A DNA stretch of 64,000 bases from NCBI RefSeq assembly GCF_050306235.1, contig NZ_JBLWFH010000004.1, positions 186,001-250,000 on the forward strand, given 5' to 3'. The stretch is from Glaciecola sp947496235 (lineage in GTDB: Bacteria > Pseudomonadota > Gammaproteobacteria > Enterobacterales > Alteromonadaceae). The stretch's first letter is position 1. The number at the start of each line of letters is the position of its first letter. Both the position numbers and the translations under genes were made by a program. Shown here one piece after another: positions 45,192 to 53,996 of this stretch. Under the pieces are notes generated by a model, which was not told where the DNA came from, did no database searches, and worked only from the letters and a program-made list of their open reading frames with translations.

Positions 45192-46601
45192 GTGGTAGCT
45201 AACACAAATTCATCGGACGACTTTTTAAAACTACCGTTTTATTTTTTACTCGCTATTCTATTCTTACTCCCTATCCCTTTAGGCGCAAACAGACCCTGGG
45301 CATGGAGTTTTTTTGAGTTAGCCATTTTTGCACTTAGCTTCTTAGTTGCCTGGAAACTCCGAGGCAACAAGTTCGCTGGCATGCACAAATATGTCAGCAT
45401 GTTAATCATGTGGATGGTTTTTATTGGAATTGCCGTTATTCAGATCGTTAGTTTACCTGACGTTTTAGTTTCTACTTTATCTCCCCAATCATATGAGTTT
45501 TATGCGATGGCTAACGCCACATCCAAATACTTGTCCATCGATGTTGGTCAGAGCACAATAAATTTCATAAAGTTATTAAGCTTGTTTTGTTTACTCTGTC
45601 TTATACTACAATTAATTAATTCAGAAAATCGATTACGCCTTCTTCTTCTAACAATAGTAGCAAGTGGAACATTTCAAGCTATTTATGGCAGCTTGGAAAT
45701 TTTATTAGGGCTTGATAGCAGTTTAATATTTGGCTTAGAGATTGATAACAGAGCGAGTGGTAGCTTTGTATATCACAATCATTTTGCTAACTTTTTAATG
45801 CTATGCTTGGCAGCTGGCGTGGGGCTAATTGTTACAGCGTTGGAAAAAGAGAAATCCTCATCGCCTAAAGATTTTATGCGCAGTTTTGCCATTAGCATGT
45901 TAAGTAGCAAGGCTATTATTAGAATTTGCCTTGCAGTAATGGTTATTGGTCTCGTAATGTCACGCTCAAGAATGGGCAATACTGCATTTTTTGCTTCTAT
46001 GGCAATTACAGGGCTATTGGCGCTAGTACTCATTCGCAATCGCAGTCAAGGGTTATTTATTTTAGTTGTGAGTATGTTTATCATAGATCTATTGATTGTT
46101 AGCGCATACTTTGGCTTAGAAAGAGTTAAGCAGCGACTTGAACAGACAAGTCTTGACCAAGAAACTCGCGATGAAATTATTCGAGAAGCTATGCCTATTG
46201 TTCAAGACTTTCCTTGGTTTGGTACCGGAGGCGGGAGTTTTTATTCTGTTTTTCCAGGATATCAACAGTCGAACTTTTCCTTATTCTATGACCATGCTCA
46301 CAATGACTATCTGCAATTTGTGATTGAATACGGTCTTTTAGGTACATTAATTCTTTGTGGTATTACCGCTTTTGCTTTATATAAAAGCCTAAGAGCAATG
46401 TACAAACGAAAGAATTCAATTTTCAAAGGGGTTGGCTTTGCTTCTTGTATGGCTATTTTAGGCATGGGACTGCATATGACCGTAGATTTTCCGCTCCAAG
46501 GATACGCTAATGCTTGCTATTTCGTTGTCTTTATCGGTTTGGCAATGATTTCCAACGGCTTAAAATTGAGAATGGGTATAAATAAGATTATTCACAACTA
46601 A
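45192..46601 (+). CDS. O-antigen ligase/polymerase (Wzy_C) family membrane protein
   Basis: A 469-residue polytopic protein starting with GTG 45192. It has about 12 helices and a large periplasmic loop (about 305-390) with ETRDEIIREAMPIVQDFPWFGTGGGSF and DHAHNDYLQFVIEYGLLG, the H-x-N-D-Y motif typical of the Wzy_C/WaaL ligase-type domain. The terminator 15 bp before the start means expression needs its own promoter or read-through. Its last 14 bases overlap the end of the converging VpsP-like gene. Polymerase or ligase role cannot be told from sequence. Confidence 0.8.
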   Translation: MVANTNSSDDFLKLPFYFLLAILFLLPIPLGANRPWAWSFFELAIFALSFLVAWKLRGNKFAGMHKYVSMLIMWMVFIGIAVIQIVSLPDVLVSTLSPQSYEFYAMANATSKYLSIDVGQSTINFIKLLSLFCLLCLILQLINSENRLRLLLLTIVASGTFQAIYGSLEILLGLDSSLIFGLEIDNRASGSFVYHNHFANFLMLCLAAGVGLIVTALEKEKSSSPKDFMRSFAISMLSSKAIIRICLAVMVIGLVMSRSRMGNTAFFASMAITGLLALVLIRNRSQGLFILVVSMFIIDLLIVSAYFGLERVKQRLEQTSLDQETRDEIIREAMPIVQDFPWFGTGGGSFYSVFPGYQQSNFSLFYDHAHNDYLQFVIEYGLLGTLILCGITAFALYKSLRAMYKRKNSIFKGVGFASCMAILGMGLHMTVDFPLQGYANACYFVVFIGLAMISNGLKLRMGINKIIHN

Positions 46602-47358
46602 GTACCTGCTTTTTAACGAAGGTATCTTTGTCAGCAATCCAACGACAAGCCGTTTTTTTACTCTTAGTGCGTTGAATAAAATCTATTATATATGGCCGAC
46701 TTTCTTTATTCCGCAAACCTAAGACTAGCCGCTCTTTTACACTATCTCGAATAGATATAAAAAATGGATGGTTTGCATTGTAAAGAGATAATCCAAGCTC
46801 AACATACAATCTATGCACTTCAGGTTTTACAGGTCCAAGAGTATTCGCATTATTTAAATACTGGAGCATTTCATCATCAAACTGCTGTAGCCGCCATTTA
46901 ATCATTGCCAATGATGCCCAGGTTACCGGCCATGAAGGTCTTAACTTAGTTGCTTTTAGATAAGCAGATTTAGCGTCATTTAGGCTTTCGGGTTTTAAAT
47001 AACCAGCGACGACTCCCCATTCTAATACTTGTCCAGTGATGTCAGCATAAAGCGGGTGAGAAAAATGTATAAATTTTGCTGTGAGTATCGACGACTTTGC
47101 TTTTAAAAAATCTTCTTCACTTTGGACATTCTTTTGCTTGTTCCATATATCGATGCTGTTTTGAACTGAATAAAAATCTAAACTGGCTGTTCCAAATCGA
47201 AAAGCGCTAATAAAACCCACTACGCAAATAAACATTAAGAAATAGTTCAAGCCATTAGGAATGCCAATATCAGCAGTTGCTTTATCTCTCAATTTCAAAA
47301 AGCGGTTTTTGGACTTATTTTGTCTTGAAGATCTTCTTTTACGAGTACTCATTTCCAT
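46588..47358 (-). CDS. VpsP-like membrane protein of the polysaccharide locus
   Basis: A 256-residue protein with a basic N-terminus (RKRRSSRQNKSKNRFLKL), one hydrophobic helix (about 38-58) and a periplasmic helical domain resembling TPR-type repeats, with SAYLKATKLRPSWPVTWASLAMIKWRL as the best repeat. Proteins of this layout are annotated as VpsP in Vibrio-type polysaccharide clusters; their role is not established. It is the last gene of the leftward export operon and overlaps the phosphatase gene by 10 bases. Confidence 0.6.
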   Translation of the reverse strand: MEMSTRKRRSSRQNKSKNRFLKLRDKATADIGIPNGLNYFLMFICVVGFISAFRFGTASLDFYSVQNSIDIWNKQKNVQSEEDFLKAKSSILTAKFIHFSHPLYADITGQVLEWGVVAGYLKPESLNDAKSAYLKATKLRPSWPVTWASLAMIKWRLQQFDDEMLQYLNNANTLGPVKPEVHRLYVELGLSLYNANHPFFISIRDSVKERLVLGLRNKESRPYIIDFIQRTKSKKTACRWIADKDTFVKKQVLSCE

Positions 47359-48077
47359 TGAATTCTCTCAGTTAGTTTTCTGGGAATATTAACAAATAAA
47401 TTTTGCGCTGTAGATTCCCCATATTCATTCTTTACTTCTGTATAGGCCAGCCCCATGTCATTGGGCCTTTTATGTAAATTATGTATATCCGACGCTATAT
47501 AACAAATAAGTTTATCCTCTAGCATTTGCCACGCTGCTTCTCGGACAATATTTCGAAAACTTCCTGTCAGGGCTCCAGCTGTCAATTGAAAAATACATCC
47601 CAATTTTTTTAACCAGATCACTTTTTCGTACTGTTCGAGAATTTCTCGATTCCTTTCGGGATGTGGAATGATTGGTTGAATATTTTGTTTTAACAGCCAT
47701 CTCACTAATGTATCAGTGCCCGCGGGAATATGGCTGTGGGGTAGCTCTAACAATAGTGCTCGTTTTCCTTCATATTCGCCAATAAACATAAGTTTATCTT
47801 GGCCTAATAAAGTAGTCACTTCAGGACAAATTCGGACTTCAGCTGCATATGCTAGTTTCAACGGAATTTTAGCTGCTGCTATTTCTCTACAGGCTACTTC
47901 AAAAGCAGCTTCAATTGATGACTTATCATTGTCGAATATGCCTAGATTGACATGTGGCGTGCACATCATATGAGTAACGCCAGCGTCTACTGATTGTCTA
48001 GCTAGCGCTAAGGTTTCCTCAATTGAACTAGCGCCATCATCGATCCCTGGCAATATATGACTGTGTAAATCTATCAA
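47349..48077 (-). CDS. PHP-type protein-tyrosine phosphatase (CpsB/YwqE family)
   Basis: A 242-residue PHP-fold enzyme with the metal-binding motifs IDLHSHILPGIDDGA, THMMCTPHV, PIIPHPERNREI and ASDIHNLHKRP. Enzymes of this family dephosphorylate the tyrosine cluster of bacterial BY-kinases and so control polysaccharide chain length and export. It overlaps the end of the BY-kinase gene by four bases, exactly the partner expected. Confidence 0.92.
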   Translation of the reverse strand: MIDLHSHILPGIDDGASSIEETLALARQSVDAGVTHMMCTPHVNLGIFDNDKSSIEAAFEVACREIAAAKIPLKLAYAAEVRICPEVTTLLGQDKLMFIGEYEGKRALLLELPHSHIPAGTDTLVRWLLKQNIQPIIPHPERNREILEQYEKVIWLKKLGCIFQLTAGALTGSFRNIVREAAWQMLEDKLICYIASDIHNLHKRPNDMGLAYTEVKNEYGESTAQNLFVNIPRKLTERIQWK

Positions 48078-50323
48078 GTTTTAGCGTCGTTTTGCTGATA
48101 ACTATTGTATCCGTACTGGTCGTAAAACCCTGCATATTCGCCTGTTTTACGCGCCTTTTTCAAATCCACTTGGTTAAGCACCACACCGTCAATTCGATGA
48201 CCGATTTCAATAAACCGAGACAAACCATTGTTGATTATCTTAGAACTAGTACTATCAGCTTTTACCACGTACACAAGTGAATCACACTGTTTTGATACCA
48301 CAATAGCGTCACTGACAGCTTGTGTAGGTGCACTATCAATAACGATATGATCGTATTTGCGTTTCAAGTGATCCATAAGCGCGCTGAATTTTTCAGAGGC
48401 CAAAAGTTCTTGAGGATTAGGTGGTAAAGTACCGGCCGCTAGAATATCAATATTGGCATCTTCGTCATGTACAATACATTCTTCAAGCTTGTGCGTACCC
48501 GCAACCACGTTCGCTAAACCAGGCTGAAATCCTGGCAATTTGAATAGTTTTCCAATGGAGGGTTTTCTTAAATCAGTATCTAATAGCAGTACTTTGTTTA
48601 ATTGTCCTAACGCAAAGGCGAGGTTAATTGAAACTGTACTTTTGCCCTCTTTTGGCACGCTTGAGGTAACCAATATCGATTTAGAAGGCTTATCGAGATT
48701 AAGTAATTGCAAACTGGTTCTAAGCGTTCTAACTGATTCGCTGAACATGTGATGTGCAGGATCGAAAAAGTGCTTTACAGGTAGGTTCTCTTTACGTTTA
48801 TGGGGTTCCCAAGGAATAATTCCCAACATGCGTTGAGATAATTTTCTTTCAACGTCATCTGTAGATCTTATCCCACTGTTCAGTGCTTCTAGAACAAGGG
48901 CCATGAAGGCTCCAAATCCAAAACTAAGAACAAATGCAGCAGCAATTATCAGTGCCTTTTTGGGCTTAGACGGTGCAATTGGTGGTTTCGCTTCATCTAA
49001 AATACGAGCATTAGCTGTTTCGAAACCGCCGATTTGATCTGTTTCTTTTAATCGAGTAAAAAAGGAATCATAAAGTTGCTGATTGATATCAACATCGCGT
49101 TGAAGCGCTCTTCTTTGGTTATCCAAACTTGATAACTTTCTTAATTCGCTTTTTGCTGTTTCCAAATCTCGCTGTAAGGCTTCAACCTTACCTTGAGTAG
49201 TTCTAAATTCGCTATTAATACCGGACACTAAGTTATCAATCTGTTGTCTTAGGCTGCTTCTTAAAGAACTTAGTTCAGCATTAGCAGAAATCATTTTAGG
49301 GTGTTTAGGACCGTAAACTTCTCGTAATTCAGACACCTTCGACTGCATTACAACTTCTTCTCTTTTCACATTCTGAATAGAAGGATGATTTAGAATTTCT
49401 GGTAATGTTGCCAACTCATTGAGAGAAACGTCCCCTCGATTAATTTGTTCAAATACGGCTCTATCTCGTTGTAATTTAATCTGTGCATCCAGTAGTTGGT
49501 CACTTAACTGCTGCACTTGATCAGATGTTAAGCCTACGACACCGTCAATATTAACCACTTGATTTTTCTCATAGAACTCAGACAACTTGCCTTCCGCTTC
49601 GTCAAGTTTATCTCGCAGACCTTGCAAGCTTTCGTTTAACCAAGATGTAGCCTTTTCCGTCATTTCTAACTTGGCTTCAAGATAATTTTCAATGTACACG
49701 TCTGCTATATTGTTTGCGATTTCAGCACTTAATGACGCACTAGGCGACTCAACAGTAACTTCAACCACTTGAGTATTTTTTATTGGTGAAACACTAGTAC
49801 TTTGCATAAGTTTCGAAATTGCAAAACTCTTTCTAGATTCCAATAACTCTTCTTCAGTTTTTACTGACTCTTCCTTTTGCGGTAAGAAAGGTAGACTTTC
49901 TCGAACAGACTCTTTAATAGAGCTGGTTAATTGTTCGAAAGTACCTTTATTCGCTTCATACACGTCTTTGTCGAAATGCGGGTTATCCTGCAGTTGCATG
50001 CGTTCCACGACTCTACTTGCGATTTGACGCGAACGAAGAATTTGGTATTGGGTTTCGAAATATTCTTTTCTACTCGAGTCGAGCCCAATAAGTTCCTGAA
50101 CGGGCGAAATGTTAGTTTGTTCGGATTCAATAAGTAGCGATACCTTTGCCGAGTAAATTGGTGTCATAGACAACACTATTAACCCTACTAGAAGTGTTAA
50201 AAACACCGCTAACCCTATTATTCTCCATAAATAGCGCTTGATAGTTTGTACGTATTGACCGAAGTCAATTACATCGCTGTCAAACAGCTTGGCTTCTAGT
50301 TGTTCTTGAGATTGCTTTGACAT
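48074..50323 (-). CDS. wzc: polysaccharide co-polymerase / tyrosine autokinase (Wzc, BY-kinase)
   Basis: A 749-residue protein with two membrane helices (about 34-54 and 455-475) enclosing a periplasmic Wzz-type domain with long coiled coils, followed by a cytoplasmic kinase domain. Walker A is SSVPKEGKSTVSINLA (about 548), Walker A' is VLLLDTDLRKPS, and Walker B is IVIDSAPTQAVSDAI. The C-terminus has a tyrosine cluster (EYAGFYDQYGYNSYQQ) for autophosphorylation. It controls chain length and couples polymerisation to the outer-membrane exporter; the gene order barrel-exporter-kinase-phosphatase supports this. Confidence 0.93.
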   Translation of the reverse strand: MSKQSQEQLEAKLFDSDVIDFGQYVQTIKRYLWRIIGLAVFLTLLVGLIVLSMTPIYSAKVSLLIESEQTNISPVQELIGLDSSRKEYFETQYQILRSRQIASRVVERMQLQDNPHFDKDVYEANKGTFEQLTSSIKESVRESLPFLPQKEESVKTEEELLESRKSFAISKLMQSTSVSPIKNTQVVEVTVESPSASLSAEIANNIADVYIENYLEAKLEMTEKATSWLNESLQGLRDKLDEAEGKLSEFYEKNQVVNIDGVVGLTSDQVQQLSDQLLDAQIKLQRDRAVFEQINRGDVSLNELATLPEILNHPSIQNVKREEVVMQSKVSELREVYGPKHPKMISANAELSSLRSSLRQQIDNLVSGINSEFRTTQGKVEALQRDLETAKSELRKLSSLDNQRRALQRDVDINQQLYDSFFTRLKETDQIGGFETANARILDEAKPPIAPSKPKKALIIAAAFVLSFGFGAFMALVLEALNSGIRSTDDVERKLSQRMLGIIPWEPHKRKENLPVKHFFDPAHHMFSESVRTLRTSLQLLNLDKPSKSILVTSSVPKEGKSTVSINLAFALGQLNKVLLLDTDLRKPSIGKLFKLPGFQPGLANVVAGTHKLEECIVHDEDANIDILAAGTLPPNPQELLASEKFSALMDHLKRKYDHIVIDSAPTQAVSDAIVVSKQCDSLVYVVKADSTSSKIINNGLSRFIEIGHRIDGVVLNQVDLKKARKTGEYAGFYDQYGYNSYQQNDAKT

Positions 50324-50341
50324 TAATTGGCTCGAAATGAA

Positions 50342-50890
50342 TTAAAAAAACCGGGATGGGATAGTGATAATATCACCAGGATAAACAATATAGTTGCTAT
50401 CAAGTTCTAGCGTTGTTTCCTGTCCGTTTACGACTCGTTTTGCAAATACTAGCGACTTATTGGCTCTTTCGGTATAGCCACCTGCCAATGCCACAGCACG
50501 ATCGAATGACAAACCAGGTTGATAAGGATAGCCACCGGGCTTTTTAACCTCACCATCAATAAAGAAAGGGCGATATTCAATTACAGTCACAGAAACAGAT
50601 GGATCGACTAAATAGTCACCCCTCAATCCTTGGTCTATTAGTTGTTCAACTTCATCTACTGTTCGCCCAATAAGCTTAATTTCTCCAAGAAAAGGATATT
50701 TAATATTGCCAATATTTGATAGACGAGTTTCTAGGGTTAAATCTTCCTGGCCGAAAACTGTTATTTTAATCACGTCACCAGAGCCTAGAGAATATGCATC
50801 TTGTGCCGGTTCTTGAGCTTGAGCAAAACCGGAGGCTAAACACAGCAGTGTCATAAAACACCAAATAAAACTTGCAGCGTATTTGCGCAT
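50342..50890 (-). CDS. Wza-like polysaccharide export protein
   Basis: From ATG 50888-50890 the protein has 182 residues: a signal peptide ending FAQAQ, a poly-export domain (DAYSLGSGDVIKITVFGQEDLTLETRLS, split here as the usual LGSGD start plus beta strands) and one SLBB domain (FFIDGEVKKPGGYPYQPGLSF). It is shorter than E. coli Wza and lacks a clear lipobox, as in the short Wza/EpsA-type exporters that work with a separate outer-membrane barrel. AGGTGG precedes the ATG. A GTG at 50920 overlaps the barrel stop (GTGA) and remains possible but would spoil the signal peptide. Confidence 0.88.
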   Translation of the reverse strand: MRKYAASFIWCFMTLLCLASGFAQAQEPAQDAYSLGSGDVIKITVFGQEDLTLETRLSNIGNIKYPFLGEIKLIGRTVDEVEQLIDQGLRGDYLVDPSVSVTVIEYRPFFIDGEVKKPGGYPYQPGLSFDRAVALAGGYTERANKSLVFAKRVVNGQETTLELDSNYIVYPGDIITIPSRFF

Positions 50891-50916
50891 AATTTTGGTA
50901 CCACCTTTTATAAAAA

Positions 50917-52131
50917 TCACAACGTTATGAAGGCATTTAACAATAATCGATTTCGATCAAACTCAACTTGTTCTCTATTACTGTCTCTTTCGTTATGTCT
51001 GTATGTTAGTTCAAAATTCAACCATCGGCGAAACTGATAATATACCGAGGCATTAAATCTGACATCGTTATCTGATCGGACATCAAATCCATCTACTATT
51101 TGTCCTTCATATCTATTATTCAAATATGCAAATCCAACTGTGGATCTCACTCTCTCCAACCAATCATGCCTCCACTCAATTGAATGTACGTTACCGCGAA
51201 TAAAGTTACCTTCCCCATTGGTTTCATTTGTATTCGATTCGGTACTGACTTCGATACTAGAATATTCAAGAGGTTCCCATTGAACTCCGAGCGCCCAATC
51301 AACACCACTAAAATCTTCTCTAAAAGCGGAGTCAAAATCCTTCGTCTGATAACCGATTTTAGCAAAACCTGAAGTTTTTGCTGTTGCTTCCCAATCCACA
51401 CCTACTAAGAATGAGTCTTGAACACTGTCTAAAGGGTTGGCGTTATCTAAAGCTATATCATAATCGACATAGGTTCTGTATGCGTCAAAGGTTAAATCTG
51501 TATTTGCGCCAACTCGGTAATAGAATGTACCGCCAAGCGTTGAGTATTTGCGGTCTCTAGCCTGATAAATAATGCTATCGGAATCATAGTTTTTGTCTAA
51601 CAGATTAACATTTAGATCAAGACGTCCATCAGCGTTAAACGCACCATAAGAATACTCAAAATCTAGCTCGCTCTGCTTATATTGGTCCGGTTCGCTTAAC
51701 GTTTGCCCTTGACCAATCGAAAAGTTTGTACCACGAGCATCATGACCATCTTCATAATTCAAAGAAGCGCGAATTCGGTTTCTAGCATTTAATTCCAAGT
51801 TTGTTGCCGCACGCAGAAAATGGTCGGTAAAATTATCAGTGTCGCTGCTAAAATAATCTCTGTTTACTAAACGATATGAAAACTCAACATCACTTGCACC
51901 ATAGGTGGTAAATAAGTTCAATTGTGGTGCAATAGTACGAGACCAACTATCAATCTCGTCAGTGTTAGATTGGGTTACGTTATCATCATATTCCAGACCA
52001 AGATCTACTGTTGGAGTGAAGTCAAACCCGCCAAATTCCATGCTGGCTGCATCTTCAAATTGCTGTGCGTACGCCGTTGTACAAGCGACCAAGGTAGATG
52101 TAAGTATGATTTTTTTGGGTAAATTTTTCAT
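50917..52131 (-). CDS. outer-membrane beta-barrel protein of the polysaccharide export system
   Basis: A 404-residue protein with a signal peptide ending TTAYAQ and about 370 residues of amphipathic beta strands, ending LLLNAFITL with a C-terminal hydrophobic strand. Repeated DL-YDDN, YSYGAFNADGRLDLNVNL and YQFRRWLNFELTYRHNE segments fit a beta-barrel of the EpsL/porin-2 type seen in exopolysaccharide loci. It is the first gene of the export operon and lies downstream of a sigma-54-like element on the same strand. Its pore probably carries the finished polymer across the outer membrane together with the Wza-like protein. Confidence 0.78.
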   Translation of the reverse strand: MKNLPKKIILTSTLVACTTAYAQQFEDAASMEFGGFDFTPTVDLGLEYDDNVTQSNTDEIDSWSRTIAPQLNLFTTYGASDVEFSYRLVNRDYFSSDTDNFTDHFLRAATNLELNARNRIRASLNYEDGHDARGTNFSIGQGQTLSEPDQYKQSELDFEYSYGAFNADGRLDLNVNLLDKNYDSDSIIYQARDRKYSTLGGTFYYRVGANTDLTFDAYRTYVDYDIALDNANPLDSVQDSFLVGVDWEATAKTSGFAKIGYQTKDFDSAFREDFSGVDWALGVQWEPLEYSSIEVSTESNTNETNGEGNFIRGNVHSIEWRHDWLERVRSTVGFAYLNNRYEGQIVDGFDVRSDNDVRFNASVYYQFRRWLNFELTYRHNERDSNREQVEFDRNRLLLNAFITL

Positions 52132-52249
52132 GATTTCCTTTCATCTTGAAGTTAATTGGATTACTGCATGTCGTCTTGACCAATCCAACTATAAATTTAA
52201 AATTTACCACCACTAAAATAATGAGGTGGTGAATATTAAAAAGTAGGTT

Positions 52250-52264
52250 GCAGTTTACATGCCA
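52250..52264 (-). promoter_or_regulatory. sigma-54-like -24/-12 element driving the export operon
   Basis: On the minus strand the bases read TGGCATGTAAACTGC: GG and GC are separated by exactly 10 bp, as required for sigma-54 promoters. It lies about 119 bp upstream of the barrel gene start. It needs a sigma-54 activator, and none is encoded in the window. Confidence 0.55.
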
Positions 52265-52460
52265 GTGCATTGCAAATTGAACAATTGTCCAAGTATATCC
52301 TAGGTAAAGCAAGTTAACCAATTGATTTCAAAAGTTTCATTATAAATTCATATTAAGTGTCTATGATTAGCAACAGATTTGTAAAAAGTATAAAAGTTTT
52401 GTGAATCTTGTCAGATACTGCTTTATTTTTAGATCGCATCACCTATACAATTATTAAAAA

Positions 52461-52475
52461 TGGCATTTTTATTGC
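52461..52475 (+). promoter_or_regulatory. sigma-54-like -24/-12 element driving the WcaJ-type gene
   Basis: The plus strand reads TGGCATTTTTATTGC, a good match to the TGGCAC-N5-TTGC consensus with 10 bp between GG and GC. It lies about 89 bp before the WcaJ-type start codon. A second such element faces the other way 200 bp to the left. Confidence 0.6.
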
Positions 52476-52499
52476 GTTTCTAATGTTAGTAGTTAAAAA

Positions 52500-52534
52500 G
52501 GTGGAAAAAGTTTCACCTAAAAGGTGCAATTTTT
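52500..52534 (+). promoter_or_regulatory. competing hairpins in the WcaJ leader (possible attenuator)
   Basis: GGTG at 52500-52503 can pair with CACC at 52514-52517, while CACCT at 52514-52518 can instead pair with AGGTG at 52522-52526 around an AAA loop, followed by CAATTTTT. The two pairings exclude each other, as in an attenuator. The stems are short (4-5 bp), so this is a weak prediction. Confidence 0.3.
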
Positions 52535-52563
52535 AGTTCAGGGAAGACTTATTTAAGGAATTT

Positions 52564-53985
52564 ATGAAAGAAAAGGTTAACAAGAATAATCGCGGTGGCA
52601 TTATTCAATCCAACAAAAGTAGCTTTGCAACCGTTTATCGGTTGATCGATTTAGTGGCTATTACCTTTTTATTCTACTTCGTATTGCATGCCAACGACAT
52701 TGCCATCAATACCGAAAACTCTATCATTTTGCTGGTCGGTATTATTGTATTCAATATCAGTGCTGAAGGCTTAGATCTCTATCGTTCTTGGCGTACTCAA
52801 AGTACCACTGCATTAATTAGAATGACCGCTGTTACTTGGGTCATCACCTTACTTGCCTTGATTCTTTTTGCTTATTTCTTCGGTGACAACTTTGAAGTAC
52901 CAGAGAACATTGTTTTTATTTGGCAATTTTTATGTCTTCCTGCACTCACCATCTGGCGCTTAATTTTTAGAGAAGTGTTATTTACTGTCCGTAAACAAGG
53001 ACGCAATAGCCGTTCTGCAGCCATCATTGGAGCAACCGCTTCAGGTTATAACCTGATGACACAAATTATTAATAACGAGCAATTGGGTATTCAATTGTAC
53101 GGTGTTTATGATGATCGCGACGAAAAACGATTAACCCATGAATGGCAAAATCAAGTGGCAGGCACCATTGAAGATGCCATCATTGCTGCAAAAGCAGGAA
53201 AAATCGATTATATCTATGTGGCAATGCCCATGAGTGCTGAAAGCCGCATTATGGAAATTCTCAATCAGTGCAGCGATACAACTTGTAATGTGTATATTAT
53301 TCCAAACTTCTTTATTTACAACCTACTTAACGCTCGCTGGCAGACGATAGGTGCCGTGCAAACCCTGAGTGTGTTTGATACACCATTCCAAGGTGCTAAC
53401 AACGTATTGAAACGCACCGAAGATTTAGTTTTTTCGACCATTATTTTGACTATGATAGCGCCTATTATGTTAGGTATCGCTATTGGCATTAAGTTAACTT
53501 CGAAAGGTCCTGTCATATTTAAACAGTTCCGTTATGGGCTAGATGGACGCAAAATAAAAGTCTACAAATTTAGAAGTATGACAGTTGAAGATAATGGGCC
53601 AGAAGTTAAGCAAGCCACAAAGAACGATGCACGCATCACACCTTTTGGTGCATTTTTAAGACGCACTTCTTTGGATGAGTTACCACAGTTTATTAATGTT
53701 CTACAAGGCCGCATGTCAATTGTTGGTCCTCGCCCGCACGCCGTGGCTCACAACGAGCAGTATCGTAAATTGATTGAAGGTTACATGTTGCGCCATAAAG
53801 TAAAACCTGGCATTACCGGCTGGGCGCAAATTAACGGCTTTAGAGGCGAAACTGAAACCATCAATAAAATGGTAAAACGTGTAGAATATGATTTAGATTA
53901 CATCCATAGATGGTCGGTTTGGCTAGATGTTAAAATCATATTTGCTACTGTTTTTAAAGGTTTTATCGGTAAAAACGCATATTAA
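52564..53985 (+). CDS. undecaprenyl-phosphate sugar phosphotransferase (WcaJ type)
   Basis: A 473-residue polyprenyl glycosylphosphotransferase. Four N-terminal helices (about 20-130) are followed by a Rossmann-like CoA_binding_3 domain (about 140-255), a fifth helix and the bacterial sugar transferase domain with FKQFRYGLDGRKIKVYKFRSM, LRRTSLDELPQFINVLQGRM and SIVGPRPHAVAHNE. It starts repeat-unit synthesis by moving glucose-1-phosphate (or galactose-1-phosphate) to undecaprenyl phosphate. It is divergent from the export operon behind a sigma-54-like element. AAGGAA precedes the ATG. Confidence 0.92.
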   Translation: MKEKVNKNNRGGIIQSNKSSFATVYRLIDLVAITFLFYFVLHANDIAINTENSIILLVGIIVFNISAEGLDLYRSWRTQSTTALIRMTAVTWVITLLALILFAYFFGDNFEVPENIVFIWQFLCLPALTIWRLIFREVLFTVRKQGRNSRSAAIIGATASGYNLMTQIINNEQLGIQLYGVYDDRDEKRLTHEWQNQVAGTIEDAIIAAKAGKIDYIYVAMPMSAESRIMEILNQCSDTTCNVYIIPNFFIYNLLNARWQTIGAVQTLSVFDTPFQGANNVLKRTEDLVFSTIILTMIAPIMLGIAIGIKLTSKGPVIFKQFRYGLDGRKIKVYKFRSMTVEDNGPEVKQATKNDARITPFGAFLRRTSLDELPQFINVLQGRMSIVGPRPHAVAHNEQYRKLIEGYMLRHKVKPGITGWAQINGFRGETETINKMVKRVEYDLDYIHRWSVWLDVKIIFATVFKGFIGKNAY

Positions 53986-53996
53986 TTTATTTTAAT

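Larger units (their letters stand above)
52132..52563. other. 432-bp divergent regulatory region of the exopolysaccharide locus
   Basis: This is the longest gene-free stretch in the window, between the export operon (leftward) and the WcaJ-type gene (rightward). It contains a sigma-54-like element facing each way, a GGTGG/CACC hairpin pair in the WcaJ leader, and an ACCACC...GGTGGT inverted repeat at 52206-52230. No small gene is credible. Its size and content suggest a divergent control region. Confidence 0.7.

Noticed and set aside
52132..52563. JUMPstart/ops (RfaH) element in the EPS leader
   Set aside because: No GGCGGTAGCGT-type sequence found.
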